A DNA stretch of 64,000 bases from Roseivirga thermotolerans (GTDB lineage Bacteria; Bacteroidota; Bacteroidia; Cytophagales; Cyclobacteriaceae), in assembly GCF_014653175.1 (NCBI RefSeq), contig NZ_BNAG01000002.1, positions 558,001 to 622,000 of the forward strand, in the 5' to 3' direction. Every line of letters starts with the position of its first letter. The stretch's first letter is position 1. A program made the position numbers and the translations under genes. Below are positions 55,175-64,000 of this stretch, piece after piece. The notes under the pieces were generated by a model. It saw nothing but the letters and a program-made list of their open reading frames with translations. It was not told the DNA's origin and made no database searches.

Positions 55175-58100
55175 TTATTTTCTGATTCCGGGAACTCCCG
55201 TAGGAGCAAAATCCTGCCACCAAAGTTTTGGAAGTGGCTTGTTTAGAGGGTAAACCTGGTTAAGCGTGTCATCTTCGTAGAGGCGCCCATTAATCATCAC
55301 ATAACCAATGTCTTTGGAGTTTCTGATATCATCCAATGGATTGCTGTTTAGAATCACAAGATCGGCCAGCTTGCCTACCTCAATACTACCCAAATCATTG
55401 TCCAAGCCTATGGCTTCAGCCCCAAGTATAGTTGCTGCTCTTAAAGCGTCTAACTCAGGCATGCCTCCTGACTGAACAGACCATAATTCCCAATGATAGC
55501 CCAAGCCCTGTAGCTGACCGTGAGAACCTATGCCCACGCGTCCGCCTTCCTGAACAATAGCATTGGCCACAGCCGATTGCTCTTCAAAAACATGCTCCTC
55601 TTCCATAAACCAACCTGCGTTCCTTCTTCTCGATCGGCTATCCAGGTTGTGGTGTGGCATAAAGCGGTTTAGCTTGAGGTCGTCATGCGGTCTCTCCAGA
55701 GCATAGAAGTAGTTTTCTGCCCAAGGGCCACCATAAGCAACCAATAAGGTAGGGGTATAGGCCGATTTGGTAAAGGCCACTAAACCAACTACATCCTTGT
55801 ACAACGGAAATACGGGCAGCGAATGCTCCTGTCCCGGATACCCGTCTATCATCTGGGTAAGATTATTCCTAAAATTAAGTCCACCTTCCGTGGTAGGCAT
55901 TATATTTTGTTCTCTGGCAGCCTGAATAATCCACTGACGTTGTTGTCGGTTACCGGTGCCATACATTTTGATGGTTTTAGTGTCGTAATAGGCACTGTAG
56001 CGTTTCATTACCTTTCTGGCATGCTCAAGACTGCTAACATTCTCGCTGCTGAAAATTCCCGGGCCCGTTGAATAGATTCTAGGCCCAATGAGCTTACCCG
56101 CAACCACTAAATCGCCATAAGTGAGAACATCGGTGGTGGCCGTTTGAGGGTCTCTGGTGGTGGTTACTCCAAATGATAAGTTGGCCAGATAGGGCCAGAA
56201 CTCACCTCTGTGAATGTTGACCGGGTGTCTGAAATGAGAATGAGTGTCTACAAAGCCCGGAACAATTGTTTTGCCGGACATGTCCATCACTTTTGTTTTT
56301 CGGTTGGCTTGAATGTTTTTACCGACTTGCTTAATGCGATTGTTCTCAATTAGAATATCAGTGTTTTCAAGAACTTGGTCACCATTCATGGTAATAACAC
56401 GGGCATTTCTGAGTAATAATGAGCCCTCAGGAATGTCTCTTTGGGCCTTGACTATTACCCGATGCTCCGTGGGTTCATACTCTTTGGCAGCTTCTTTCTT
56501 ATCTTCTTGCTCTTCTCCTTTGGTGCTGCTTGCCGATTCATTAAAAGCCGTTTCAGCCTCGAAATCCCAGGTTACATGCGCATTTCCAATAGCCCAATGT
56601 ACTTTTTGAGCATCCCACGACCAGGCCGGAAACTGACCTCCAATATCGGTCAACTGTTTTGCCGGGAAAGCAGCATTTTTGGGGTTAGCCACCGAAATAG
56701 TAGGAGCTTCGCTGCCAACTTGCGGTACAGTAACTACAAACAAGTCGTTTACCACAGCGGCCAGGGCCTGATCTCCTTCAGGAGCCATTTTAATCCACGA
56801 TGCTCTGGCTCCGCCACCGCCACCGGCAGGCGATTTTCCCGTTATGCGCACATGGAACTGTTCATCGGTACCATCCCAGCGAATGGACGATAGCCCTCTA
56901 AAGCCCGATAAATATATACGGTTGGAGTTTTTAACGAAGTGGGGATTTTCCCGACCATTGGTATAAGCAATAAAGTTATTGGCCGAACCGTTGGCATCTA
57001 CCCATATTAGGTCGCTCGTGCCTCTAAAGGCTGTGCGTTGCAAGGCATTTCTAAAATCTTCCGATTGTCCTTTTATAGCTACAATGCGGGTTCCGTCATT
57101 GTTCCAAACCGGGTTCTGAAACACTCCATCTTCTTTATTGAGTTGAGTGAGATTTCTACCATTGGGCCTCACTTTGTAGATTTTGCCCCCATCCGGTTGC
57201 CAGGTAACAAAAGCAATCCATTCACCATTGGGAGACCAGGCCGGCTCCGCTTGAGTTTCATTCAATTCAACGAGCTTTCTGGGAGTTCCATTTGGTAAAT
57301 CCATTAAATAAACCTCATTCAGTGCTGTGAAGGCCAACGTTTTGCCATCGGGTGATGGAGCTATGTCGCGTATTTGTGTTACCGTAAACTCCGGCTCATC
57401 AGAGATGGGGTAGTCGAATTCAACCAGCGGGCCAATGTCAATACTAGATTGAACTCTGAAAGGGATTTCACGGGCTGTTTTATTCAGTATGTTGATTTTC
57501 CAGATTTTTCCACCATACGAAATCACAATGTGTTGTTGGTCTGGCGTCCAGGAAAACCCCGGCAAGACATCGCCAGTGGCTCGCGATTCCTGATCATCGT
57601 GCTGAATGGGGTAGGCCAGCCATTCTTCTTCTCCTGTTGCAATTTTGCGAAGAATGAGGCCTGTCTGGTCATCATGTCTTGTGGCATAAACCAACCACTG
57701 GCCATCGGCACTGGGAGTTGGTCTAAAAGCCGATCCGTATCGAGAAGTTTCAGTAATCATCTCTCCGGTTTTCCGGTCATATCGTCCAATCTGATACTGC
57801 GGCATGGGAGCGTTGTAGGTCGAAGTGCCCTGGCGCTGCGAGAACCACACATAGCGAGGGTCAGCACTAAAAGCGCCTTCAATCATACGGAGGCTATTGG
57901 GTTCGTCTACCAAGGCAGTACCCGACCCTCCATCGACATGATATAGCCAAATTTTGTGTGCACCTCTCGATTGTTTTGAGGCAATCATGTATTTGCCGTC
58001 CGGTGTCCATTCAGGAGACTGATAGCTATTATGGTTGCCTTTGGTGATTTGTTGCTTATTTTTTGAATCGAGTTCAATGGTCCATACATTTTCTCCACCT

Positions 58101-58450
58101 GACTCATCTGAGATATAAATAATTTTCTTGCCATCGGGGCTGAAACGCGGCTGAGTGTCAAACTGCATGCCGCTGGTCAACTGGCTCGCTGTACCACCGG
58201 CTATGGGTAAGGTATATAAGTCTCCCAGAAAATCGAACACAATAGTTTGGCCATCAGGGCTCACGTCAAGGGCCATCCATGAGCCTTCATTCAGGTCAAA
58301 TTCAAAGCTTCTGCCGGGCTCGAGAGGCAGGTTCTTGTTTTTTTTCTTCTTTTCGGTTTGAGTAGTATCACCTTCGGTATCTTGGGCATAGACTGCGATG
58401 GATAGTCCCAAAACCAGTAGCGATAAGGTCAGGTTACGAAATATTCTCAT
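55175..58450 (-). CDS. Exported PD40 beta-propeller / amidohydrolase fusion protein
   Basis: A 1091-residue protein with a signal peptide (ending VYAQ), then a Lys-rich linker and a TolB-type PD40 propeller over about 50-640 (ALDVSPDGQTIVF, PRFSPDGKKIIYIS, PEWTPDGKYMIAS and others). The C-terminal amidohydrolase domain (about 670-1060) has GKTIVPGFVDTHSHF with metal ligands His737 and His739, and GQEHSLP. At the last strand, where the fold usually has Asp, it has GIGSHGQLQGLG. Proteins of this two-domain kind are known in Bacteroidetes and Proteobacteria and are often listed as imidazolonepropionase- or prolidase-like, without proven substrate. Peptide derivatives are a guess, based on the propeller's likeness to peptidases. 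Single-gene unit with its own terminator. Confidence 0.9.
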   Translation of the reverse strand: MRIFRNLTLSLLVLGLSIAVYAQDTEGDTTQTEKKKKNKNLPLEPGRSFEFDLNEGSWMALDVSPDGQTIVFDFLGDLYTLPIAGGTASQLTSGMQFDTQPRFSPDGKKIIYISDESGGENVWTIELDSKNKQQITKGNHNSYQSPEWTPDGKYMIASKQSRGAHKIWLYHVDGGSGTALVDEPNSLRMIEGAFSADPRYVWFSQRQGTSTYNAPMPQYQIGRYDRKTGEMITETSRYGSAFRPTPSADGQWLVYATRHDDQTGLILRKIATGEEEWLAYPIQHDDQESRATGDVLPGFSWTPDQQHIVISYGGKIWKINILNKTAREIPFRVQSSIDIGPLVEFDYPISDEPEFTVTQIRDIAPSPDGKTLAFTALNEVYLMDLPNGTPRKLVELNETQAEPAWSPNGEWIAFVTWQPDGGKIYKVRPNGRNLTQLNKEDGVFQNPVWNNDGTRIVAIKGQSEDFRNALQRTAFRGTSDLIWVDANGSANNFIAYTNGRENPHFVKNSNRIYLSGFRGLSSIRWDGTDEQFHVRITGKSPAGGGGGARASWIKMAPEGDQALAAVVNDLFVVTVPQVGSEAPTISVANPKNAAFPAKQLTDIGGQFPAWSWDAQKVHWAIGNAHVTWDFEAETAFNESASSTKGEEQEDKKEAAKEYEPTEHRVIVKAQRDIPEGSLLLRNARVITMNGDQVLENTDILIENNRIKQVGKNIQANRKTKVMDMSGKTIVPGFVDTHSHFRHPVNIHRGEFWPYLANLSFGVTTTRDPQTATTDVLTYGDLVVAGKLIGPRIYSTGPGIFSSENVSSLEHARKVMKRYSAYYDTKTIKMYGTGNRQQRQWIIQAAREQNIMPTTEGGLNFRNNLTQMIDGYPGQEHSLPVFPLYKDVVGLVAFTKSAYTPTLLVAYGGPWAENYFYALERPHDDLKLNRFMPHHNLDSRSRRRNAGWFMEEEHVFEEQSAVANAIVQEGGRVGIGSHGQLQGLGYHWELWSVQSGGMPELDALRAATILGAEAIGLDNDLGSIEVGKLADLVILNSNPLDDIRNSKDIGYVMINGRLYEDDTLNQVYPLNKPLPKLWWQDFAPTGVPGIRK

Positions 58451-58806
58451 AGTTAAAGACTTGTTGAATCAGGAAAGTACCGCTAATGCATTAAAGCCAC
58501 CAATTAGTTTTTATAAGAGGTAGAACAATAGCCAGAGAGTGCGGCACAACTTCTGAATAGTGGAGAGCCTCTTTTGCAAAGGGTTCTTTGGCTTAGGGCT
58601 ACTTACTTCAGTCGCTTGGTGTATGTGTCGATATTTTTCTACCATTTATGCTTTCACCAATAGAACTGATAAGGCGTTCTGAAGGCAAAGCCTGCGGCTC
58701 AAGTCGTCTGTCTACTTTCATGTGATCTGAATAAGTAAATCTGTTTTGCTTTTCATTTTCTCGGCTTTTGATCAAAAACAGATCAATATTCGATAATTTG
58801 ACCTCC
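58451..58806. other. Divergent intergenic region
   Basis: About 356 bases between the minus-strand PD40-amidohydrolase and the plus-strand nitrilase, which must contain both promoters. TAATTTG just ahead of the nitrilase ATG is a shortened -7-like element. No gene, repeat or strong hairpin is visible. Confidence 0.4.
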
Positions 58807-59742
58807 ATGAAGGCGTATAAGGTGGCTATAGTTCAGGCGTCTCCTGTCATTTTCGATTTGGAGGCCACATTACACAAGGTGGCAGAATGGGCGAATAACT
58901 GTGCCAGGCAAGGGGCACGTTTAATTTTGTTTCCTGAAGCATTTGTTTCGGCCTATCCAAGAGGTTTGAGTTTTGGCACTGTAGTGGGGAGTAGAACACC
59001 TGAAGGCCGAGAGCTTTGGCAAAGATACTGGAACTCCTCCGTTGCGGAAGGTGACCCGGCTTGTCAGCGATTGGCTAGAATTGCCAAAGAAGCTCAGGCT
59101 TATCTGGCAATTGGGGTAAATGAAAAAGACACTACTTCGGGAACTCTCTATTGTAGCATGTTCTATTTTTCGCCTGCCGGAAAATTCTTGGGTAAACACC
59201 GTAAAATTAAGCCTACCGGGCAGGAACGTGTAATATGGGGTGAGGACGATGGCTCTACACTGACGACCTTAGACACTCCGCTGGGCAAAATAGGTGGCTT
59301 AATATGTTGGGAAAACTATATGCCTTTGGCTCGAATGGCCATGTATCAAAAAGGAGTTCAGCTTTACTTGGCTCCTACGGCCGATGCTCGAGACAGTTGG
59401 CAACATACCATGCGGCACATTGCGTTGGAAGGCCGGTGTTATGTTTTAGCGGGCAATCAATATGTGATCAAAAGCAATTACCCTGAAGACTTACAGGCTA
59501 CTGATGAAATGAAAAAACAACCCGATAGTTTATGCCGGGGAGGTTCGGTGATTGTGGGGCCTTTAGGTGAATTGATAGCCGGGCCACTATGGGACAAAGA
59601 AGGAATACTAACCGCTGAAATTAATTTAGGCCGAGTTACAGAAGCAAAACTAGACTTTGACCCAATTGGCCATTATCATCGACCCGATTTGTTTAACTTA
59701 AGCGTCAGAAATCAACCCGAAACAATCAAAGTTGACGAGTGA
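58807..59742 (+). CDS. Nitrilase (carbon-nitrogen hydrolase superfamily)
   Basis: From ATG 58807 the protein is 311 residues. The catalytic triad is visible: Glu44 (LFPEAF), Lys133 (KHRKIKPT) and Cys167 in LICWENYMP. The CWENxMP form is typical of true nitrilases, which turn a nitrile into a carboxylic acid and ammonia, not of amidases or ureidopropionases. PEAFVSAYPRGLSFG also follows the nitrilase pattern. No signal peptide, so cytoplasmic. The substrate may be an aromatic or cyanide-type nitrile. An in-frame ATG at 58768 would add 13 residues that do not fit the family. The M14 peptidase frame begins at its stop but the real start is 57 bases on. Confidence 0.93.
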   Translation: MKAYKVAIVQASPVIFDLEATLHKVAEWANNCARQGARLILFPEAFVSAYPRGLSFGTVVGSRTPEGRELWQRYWNSSVAEGDPACQRLARIAKEAQAYLAIGVNEKDTTSGTLYCSMFYFSPAGKFLGKHRKIKPTGQERVIWGEDDGSTLTTLDTPLGKIGGLICWENYMPLARMAMYQKGVQLYLAPTADARDSWQHTMRHIALEGRCYVLAGNQYVIKSNYPEDLQATDEMKKQPDSLCRGGSVIVGPLGELIAGPLWDKEGILTAEINLGRVTEAKLDFDPIGHYHRPDLFNLSVRNQPETIKVDE

Positions 59743-59798
59743 TAAACGACTGTTTTCGGTTAGTTCTCACCATTCTTACCTATTCACAACCAAATGCT

Positions 59799-62357
59799 AT
59801 GAAATACAGAGGTTTCTTTATTGTTGTTTTACTTTTTGGTTTAGGCTTTTCGGCCAAGGCCCAAAGTGATTATTTCTTTCCCCCAAATGCCAGGTTCGAC
59901 AAGAGTATTCCGACTCCTGAAGAGTACCTTGGATATCCTATTGGTACTTTGCACACAAGGCACGATGCCATTGTAGGCTACCTGCGTGAACTGGCCAGAA
60001 GATCGCCCCGGGCTCGATTGGATACCATAGGTGAGACCTATGAGCATAGGCAGCTCGTGGTACTTACAGTGAGCAGTTCTGCCAACCTCAATAATTTAGA
60101 AAATATTAGAAGAAAGCACCTTGAACTGGTAGATCCTACCAAAACCATTACTGATTTTTCGGATCAGAAATCTATTGTAATGTTGGGTTACAACGTACAT
60201 GGCAATGAGCCGAGTAGCTCAGAGGCCGCCTTGCTTACGGCCTATTACTATGTGGCCGGATTGCATGCCGAGGTACGGCAAGCTCTGGACGAAGCTGTTC
60301 TCTTAATTGACCCGGCTTTTAACCCTGATGGCAGAGACAGGCATAGCACCTGGGCCAATGCCTATCAGGGCAACCCCCTGGTTTCTGATCCTGTAGATGC
60401 TGAACATAATGAAGCTTGGCCCGGAGGCCGCACCAACCACTACTGGTACGACTTAAATAGAGACTGGCTTCCTTTAGCTCATGTAGAGAGTCAGGCACGC
60501 ATAGATTTTTATCATAAATGGTACCCCAATGTGGTAACCGACTTTCATGAAATGGGCACCAACTCTACTTACTTCTTTGAGCCAACAAAACCTTTCGGTT
60601 CGGAAAACCCTGTAGTACCTAGAGATAATTATGACGGGCTGAACAACCTTTTTGCTGGGTATTTTCATGAGGCTCTTGACGAGATAGGCTCTTTGTATTT
60701 CACCAAAGAGCAGTACGATAATAGCTACCCTGGTTATGGGTCTACTTACCCCGATATACATGGCGCTCTCGGTTTGGTTTTTGAACAAGCCAGTTCTCGA
60801 GGGCACTTGCAAGACTCACGCATGGGTAAAGTGGCTTTTGCTTTTACTATTAAAAATCACCTTACCTCAAGTTTGGCTACGGTTCGTGCTTCCGTGGCAG
60901 AAAAAGCTACGCTTTTGGCTCATATGGAAAACTACTTTGACTCTGCTCAAAAAGAGGGAGAACAAGCCGGTGGAGGCTGGGTTTTTGGAGACCCTTATGA
61001 TGACGGACGAAACCAGGCTTTTGTAGATCTTTTGTTGAGGCATAAAATCAAAACCATTGCCTTGAACGAAGATATTTCGCTAGGTGATAAAACATTCAAG
61101 AAGGGGAAGGCATATTATGTACCCAATGCTCAAGGGCAGTATAGAATGGTAAGGACCATGTTTGAAAAGGTAACTACTTTTTACGATAGCATTTTTTACG
61201 ATGCTTCGGCTTGGACAGCCGCCTTGGCGTACAATATGCCTTATGAACAGTATAATGGAAGAAATGAACTGAGGGGAGCGGTTTTAAAACGAAGCGATTT
61301 GCAGGGAGAATATGCCAGTGTGCCCAGGGCGGAATATGCATACCTCATAGAGTGGAACGAATATTATGCTCCTAAGGCGCTAAACTACCTTTTAGACAAA
61401 GGACTATATGTGAACTCTGCCTTTAAACCGTTCAGCATTGAAACGCACGAAGGTGTGCGCGAGTTTGGATACGGTACACTCATGATTCCTGTAGCAAGAC
61501 AGGAAGCCAATAGCAATCTGGTGCACGCCTACATAGAGGAGGCCACTGAAATTGCGGGCGTTAAGGCCTATGCGGTATCTTCCGGTTACAGTGCATCCGG
61601 TATTGATTTAGGCAGTGGAAGTTTCGAAACTATTCAAAAGCCCCAGGTTCTTATGCTCATTGGGCCGGGAACAAGTAGTTATGAAGCCGGAGAGGTGTGG
61701 CATTTGTTGGACTCCAAGGTGGGCTTACCCATTACAAAGGTATGGACAGATAATGTTGGACGTATTGATTGGAGCCAATACAACACGTTGGTACTGGTTT
61801 CAGGCAACTACTCTTCGCTGGGTGAAAACACTATAAACCGGATAAAGCAATGGGTAAGAGAAGGGGGCACGCTCATTACGTTGAGAAGTGCCACCAGTTG
61901 GGCAGTGGCCTCCGGTTTGGTAAACGAAAAATTTGCAGAAGGCCCAAAGAGAGAAACACCCGAACGAATGGATTATGCCACTGCCAGAGATTTTAGAGGT
62001 TCAAATGCTATTGGCGGTTCAATGTATATGGCCGATGTAGATATTACCCATCCTTTAGCTTTCGGATACACCAGCAGAGAGCTCCCGGTATATAGAAACC
62101 ATAGTATTTTCATGGCTCCAAGTGCCAACCCCTTTAGCACCGTGGTGAGGTATACAGAAAACCCTCTCTTAAGTGGCTATGTGCATAAAACTAATCTTGA
62201 AAAACTAGGAGGAACAGCTTCTCTTCTGGTGAATGGTATAGGCAGAGGTAATGTTATTCTTTTTGTAGATAATCCCAATTTTAGGGGAATGTGGTATGGC
62301 ACAAATAAACTGTTCCTCAACGCCATATTTCTTGGCAATTTAGTAAGTAGGCCTTAG
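59799..62357 (+). CDS. Exported M14-family zinc carboxypeptidase with GATase-like C-terminal domain
   Basis: From ATG 59799 the protein is 852 residues with a signal peptide ending AKAQ. The M14 domain (about 45-375) has Zn ligands His134 and Glu137 (VHGNEPSSSE) and His250 (TDFHEMG), and the catalytic Glu329 in LVFEQASSRG. A middle domain follows. Near 610-770 lies a domain like class I glutamine amidotransferases or ThuA: VLMLIGPGTSSYEAGEVWHL and INRIKQWVREGGTLITLRS. M14 enzymes of this Bacteroidetes group are exported. No sorting domain is visible, so periplasm or outer membrane is more likely than cell-surface attachment. A frame from GTG 59739 exists but buries the signal peptide. Confidence 0.92.
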   Translation: MKYRGFFIVVLLFGLGFSAKAQSDYFFPPNARFDKSIPTPEEYLGYPIGTLHTRHDAIVGYLRELARRSPRARLDTIGETYEHRQLVVLTVSSSANLNNLENIRRKHLELVDPTKTITDFSDQKSIVMLGYNVHGNEPSSSEAALLTAYYYVAGLHAEVRQALDEAVLLIDPAFNPDGRDRHSTWANAYQGNPLVSDPVDAEHNEAWPGGRTNHYWYDLNRDWLPLAHVESQARIDFYHKWYPNVVTDFHEMGTNSTYFFEPTKPFGSENPVVPRDNYDGLNNLFAGYFHEALDEIGSLYFTKEQYDNSYPGYGSTYPDIHGALGLVFEQASSRGHLQDSRMGKVAFAFTIKNHLTSSLATVRASVAEKATLLAHMENYFDSAQKEGEQAGGGWVFGDPYDDGRNQAFVDLLLRHKIKTIALNEDISLGDKTFKKGKAYYVPNAQGQYRMVRTMFEKVTTFYDSIFYDASAWTAALAYNMPYEQYNGRNELRGAVLKRSDLQGEYASVPRAEYAYLIEWNEYYAPKALNYLLDKGLYVNSAFKPFSIETHEGVREFGYGTLMIPVARQEANSNLVHAYIEEATEIAGVKAYAVSSGYSASGIDLGSGSFETIQKPQVLMLIGPGTSSYEAGEVWHLLDSKVGLPITKVWTDNVGRIDWSQYNTLVLVSGNYSSLGENTINRIKQWVREGGTLITLRSATSWAVASGLVNEKFAEGPKRETPERMDYATARDFRGSNAIGGSMYMADVDITHPLAFGYTSRELPVYRNHSIFMAPSANPFSTVVRYTENPLLSGYVHKTNLEKLGGTASLLVNGIGRGNVILFVDNPNFRGMWYGTNKLFLNAIFLGNLVSRP

Positions 62358-62383
62358 CAAAACAGTTTATTACTGATAATGCA

Positions 62384-62489
62384 AAAAGAGGCTGTCTCAT
62401 AAGCTTGGCGAGCGTTACCCGAAACTTGCTGCCTTTCGGTAGACAAGTTCAGAATGACGAGTTTTAGAGCTTTTGAGACAGCCTCTTTA
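62384..62489. terminator. Composite hairpin element between convergent genes
   Basis: AAAGAGGCTGTCTCA with AAGCT pairs with AGCTT and TGAGACAGCCTCTTT, a ~21-bp stem with one mismatch. The ~60-base loop has its own stem (ACTTG/CAAGT around CTGCC/GGTAG). Read on the minus strand, the loop starts CGTCATTCTGAACTTG, close to the hairpin of the satellite. It terminates the M14 gene on one strand and trxA on the other. Arms match those at 21355-21438. Confidence 0.8.
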
Positions 62490-62534
62490 TATTTAGTTTA
62501 TTTAAACTCTGTATTAAATCCGGTATCGGTAAGT

Positions 62535-62870
62535 TTATACTTCAGTGCCTATTTGGGCTTCTAATTTACCGGTCAATACGCTTTTTGGAACGGCTCCAAT
62601 CACGTTGTCAACTACCTGGCCGTTTTTAAAGAATAAAAGAGCGGGAATAGATCTAATTCCGTATTTGATAGAAAGTTCCTGGTTAGCATCTACATCGAGT
62701 TTAGCTACAACAGCTTTATCGGCATACTCTCCTGCAATTTCCTCTACTACTGGTCCCACCATTCGGCATGGACCACACCATTCTGCCCAAAAATCAACTA
62801 AAACCGGCTTGTCCGATTTTAAAACTACTTCTTCGAAGTTCGACTCGTTAAGTTCTACTGCTTTTCCCAT
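62535..62870 (-). CDS. trxA: Thioredoxin
   Basis: A 111-residue classical thioredoxin: VDFWAEWCGPCRMVGPV with the redox pair Cys32 and Cys35, Asp26 region and cis-Pro76 (SIPALLFF). It reduces disulfides in cytoplasmic proteins. It lies 96 bases downstream of dnaE on the same strand, an arrangement I recall from other Bacteroidetes, and has its own well-formed promoter in that gap. Confidence 0.97.
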   Translation of the reverse strand: MGKAVELNESNFEEVVLKSDKPVLVDFWAEWCGPCRMVGPVVEEIAGEYADKAVVAKLDVDANQELSIKYGIRSIPALLFFKNGQVVDNVIGAVPKSVLTGKLEAQIGTEV

Positions 62871-62915
62871 TTATGATTCGTTTTATTATTTGCTGTTGAT
62901 ACACGGATTTTACAT

Positions 62916-62945
62916 CAAAAGTAAATAAAAAGTTCCTAACGCAAA
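62916..62945 (-). promoter_or_regulatory. Promoter of trxA, full consensus
   Basis: Read on the minus strand, TTTG (62942-62945), an 18-base spacer and TACTTTTG (62916-62923) match the Bacteroidetes consensus TTG-N17-23-TAnnTTTG in full. It gives a leader of about 40 bases before the trxA ATG at 62870. Confidence 0.65.
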
Positions 62946-62966
62946 CCCGAAAATAATTAACCGGCC

Positions 62967-64000
62967 TTATACTGTGATGAGGCTAGCTCCTTCGCAATGT
63001 GTTTTTAAGGCTTTTATGAGCGTTTGATTCGCATCGATTTTAACCTTTCTGGAGATTAGCTCAACGCTTATATTTTCCTCTTTGTCTATGAGCTCAACCT
63101 TAAGCATCCGATCGCCCTCATTTTGCCTGGTGAGTTCCATAATGGTTTCAATAAGCTCCTGATCAACCAGTCGGGCATTTAATTTCACATAAACACCCTT
63201 GGTGTTTTTTTCCCTCAACTCACTGAGTAGTGAGATACTCTGTGTTTGAAGCTCCCAATCGTCAGGAGTAGGGTTAATGGCCGGGTTTTCCTGAATTTCC
63301 TTTTTCTTGCGCCAATTGAGTTCAACCCTTCCGCGTATGTATAGAAACTCTCCGGGACGTAAATAGGGAGCATTGCTAATGTATTTTTCGCCCATAAGAA
63401 ACAGCTCCGTAGAACCATTATAGTCTTCTATACTCACCACTCCAAAGGGTTTCCCATTCTTGGTCTGGCCATTTCTCACAGAGTTTACAATGCCACCGAT
63501 GGCAATGTCCTGATTGGGGTATTTATTAATGTCAGAAATGGGTTTACAAAACGAATCGAGCTCAATTTCGAACTGATCTAGTGGGTGCCCTGATACATAG
63601 AAGCCTATTACTTCCTTCTCCAGTTTGAGTTTTTGCATTTGGGAGAAAGGCTCAATTTCCGGAACCCGGGGTAGAGGAGTGGCTACTGCACTTTCGCCTC
63701 CAAAGAGCGACACTTGGGCCGCGTTTTTTTCGGCCTGCATGGCGTTGGCGTAGCGTATTACCTTTTCTATTAGCGATTGCTCACCATCAGGAGCTTCCAG
63801 ATACTGTCGTCTGTGGTATTCTTCAAAACAGTCAAAGCCTCCGGCCTGGGCCAAGGCTTCAAAGTTCTTTTTATTAACAGCGCGCAGGTTTACTCGTTCG
63901 GCAAAGTCGAAAATGCTTTTGTAAGGGCCATTTTCTTTGCGCTCCTGAACAATCGACTCAATGGCGGCCTCACCAACTCCCTTAATGGCACCCATTCCAA
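62967..64000 (-). CDS. dnaE: DNA polymerase III alpha subunit, 3' part
   Basis: Only the last ~344 residues are inside the window; the frame runs past the right edge, so the ATG at 63995 is internal. GMGAIKGVGEAAIESIVQER and GPYKSIFDF are the helix-hairpin-helix region of DnaE; QVSLFGGES and KEVIGFYVSGHPLDQFE precede an OB-fold (about IAIGGIVNSVRNGQTKNGKP). The C-terminal tau-binding part follows. Catalytic palm residues lie outside. The sequence is intact to its stop, and trxA follows after 96 bases. Confidence 0.95.
   Translation of the reverse strand, partial: GMGAIKGVGEAAIESIVQERKENGPYKSIFDFAERVNLRAVNKKNFEALAQAGGFDCFEEYHRRQYLEAPDGEQSLIEKVIRYANAMQAEKNAAQVSLFGGESAVATPLPRVPEIEPFSQMQKLKLEKEVIGFYVSGHPLDQFEIELDSFCKPISDINKYPNQDIAIGGIVNSVRNGQTKNGKPFGVVSIEDYNGSTELFLMGEKYISNAPYLRPGEFLYIRGRVELNWRKKKEIQENPAINPTPDDWELQTQSISLLSELREKNTKGVYVKLNARLVDQELIETIMELTRQNEGDRMLKVELIDKEENISVELISRKVKIDANQTLIKALKTHCEGASLITV

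Noticed and set aside
57374-57946. 190-codon plus-strand frame opposite the PD40-amidohydrolase
   Set aside because: It mirrors the propeller coding sequence and has no start context or recognisable motif.
1-64000. Transposase, integrase, tRNA, rRNA or prophage genes
   Set aside because: I looked through the proteins and intergenic regions on both strands and found none that I could support; a tRNAscan or Rfam search could still find small RNAs that I cannot see.

Overview
The window looks like a chromosome segment from a marine-type Bacteroidetes bacterium, most likely of the order Cytophagales. Four things point there: a giant protein ending in a type B (CHU_C-like) sorting domain of the type IX secretion system (T9SS) with a PorP/SprF-family partner, a Na+-translocating NADH:quinone reductase operon, TonB-dependent uptake next to secreted hydrolases, and promoter-like sites of the Bacteroidetes type (TTG-N17-23-TAnnTTTG). 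Assignment below phylum is inference. Coding density is high, and no rRNA, tRNA, CRISPR array, prophage or transposase gene was recognised.

Layout. 1-323 is the tail of a VPS10/sortilin-like secreted protein. 482-3318 is a TPR sensor histidine kinase with a LytTR response regulator. 3358-3872 is non-coding DNA built as a nested satellite (17-bp monomers inside a ~124-bp higher-order unit). 4309-17859 is one 4516-residue mosaic surface protein, followed by a PorP/SprF-OmpA fusion and a small SPOR-like protein, which together look like a secretion and anchoring module. 20240-21345 holds two small envelope proteins of unknown role. 21453-25068 (minus) is a neurotransmitter:sodium symporter, a CBM9-like protein and a GHL10-type hydrolase. 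25251-28771 holds a DUF819 permease, a small membrane protein, an OmpA lipoprotein and a dienoyl-CoA reductase-type SDR.

29098-37421 combines a membrane TPR-HTH regulator, a TonB-dependent receptor, a beta-propeller phytase and an (alpha/alpha)6 glycoside hydrolase, probably for scavenging phosphate and sugar from organic phosphates and glycans. 37536-40556 (minus) has two paralogous TPR proteins and a small coiled-coil protein. 40624-44006 is housekeeping: adenine deaminase (minus), then cmk-ispH (plus). 44149-48803 is nqrABCDE, closed by a strong terminator with no nqrF. 48954-54877 carries an S41 peptidase, a PNPOx-like flavoprotein, Tex, a DUF3667 protein and a small unknown. 55175-62357 is a set of secreted or metabolic hydrolases (PD40-amidohydrolase, nitrilase, M14 peptidase). 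The window ends with trxA and the 3' part of dnaE, both on the minus strand.

The most notable points are the nested satellite, the giant protein with two sortilin-type propellers each inserted into an Ig-like domain, a family of composite hairpin elements that act as terminators between genes and share a core with the satellite, a terminator hairpin that also holds the ribosome-binding site of the next gene, and the nqr operon without nqrF. All functional calls come from reading motifs; no database search was possible.
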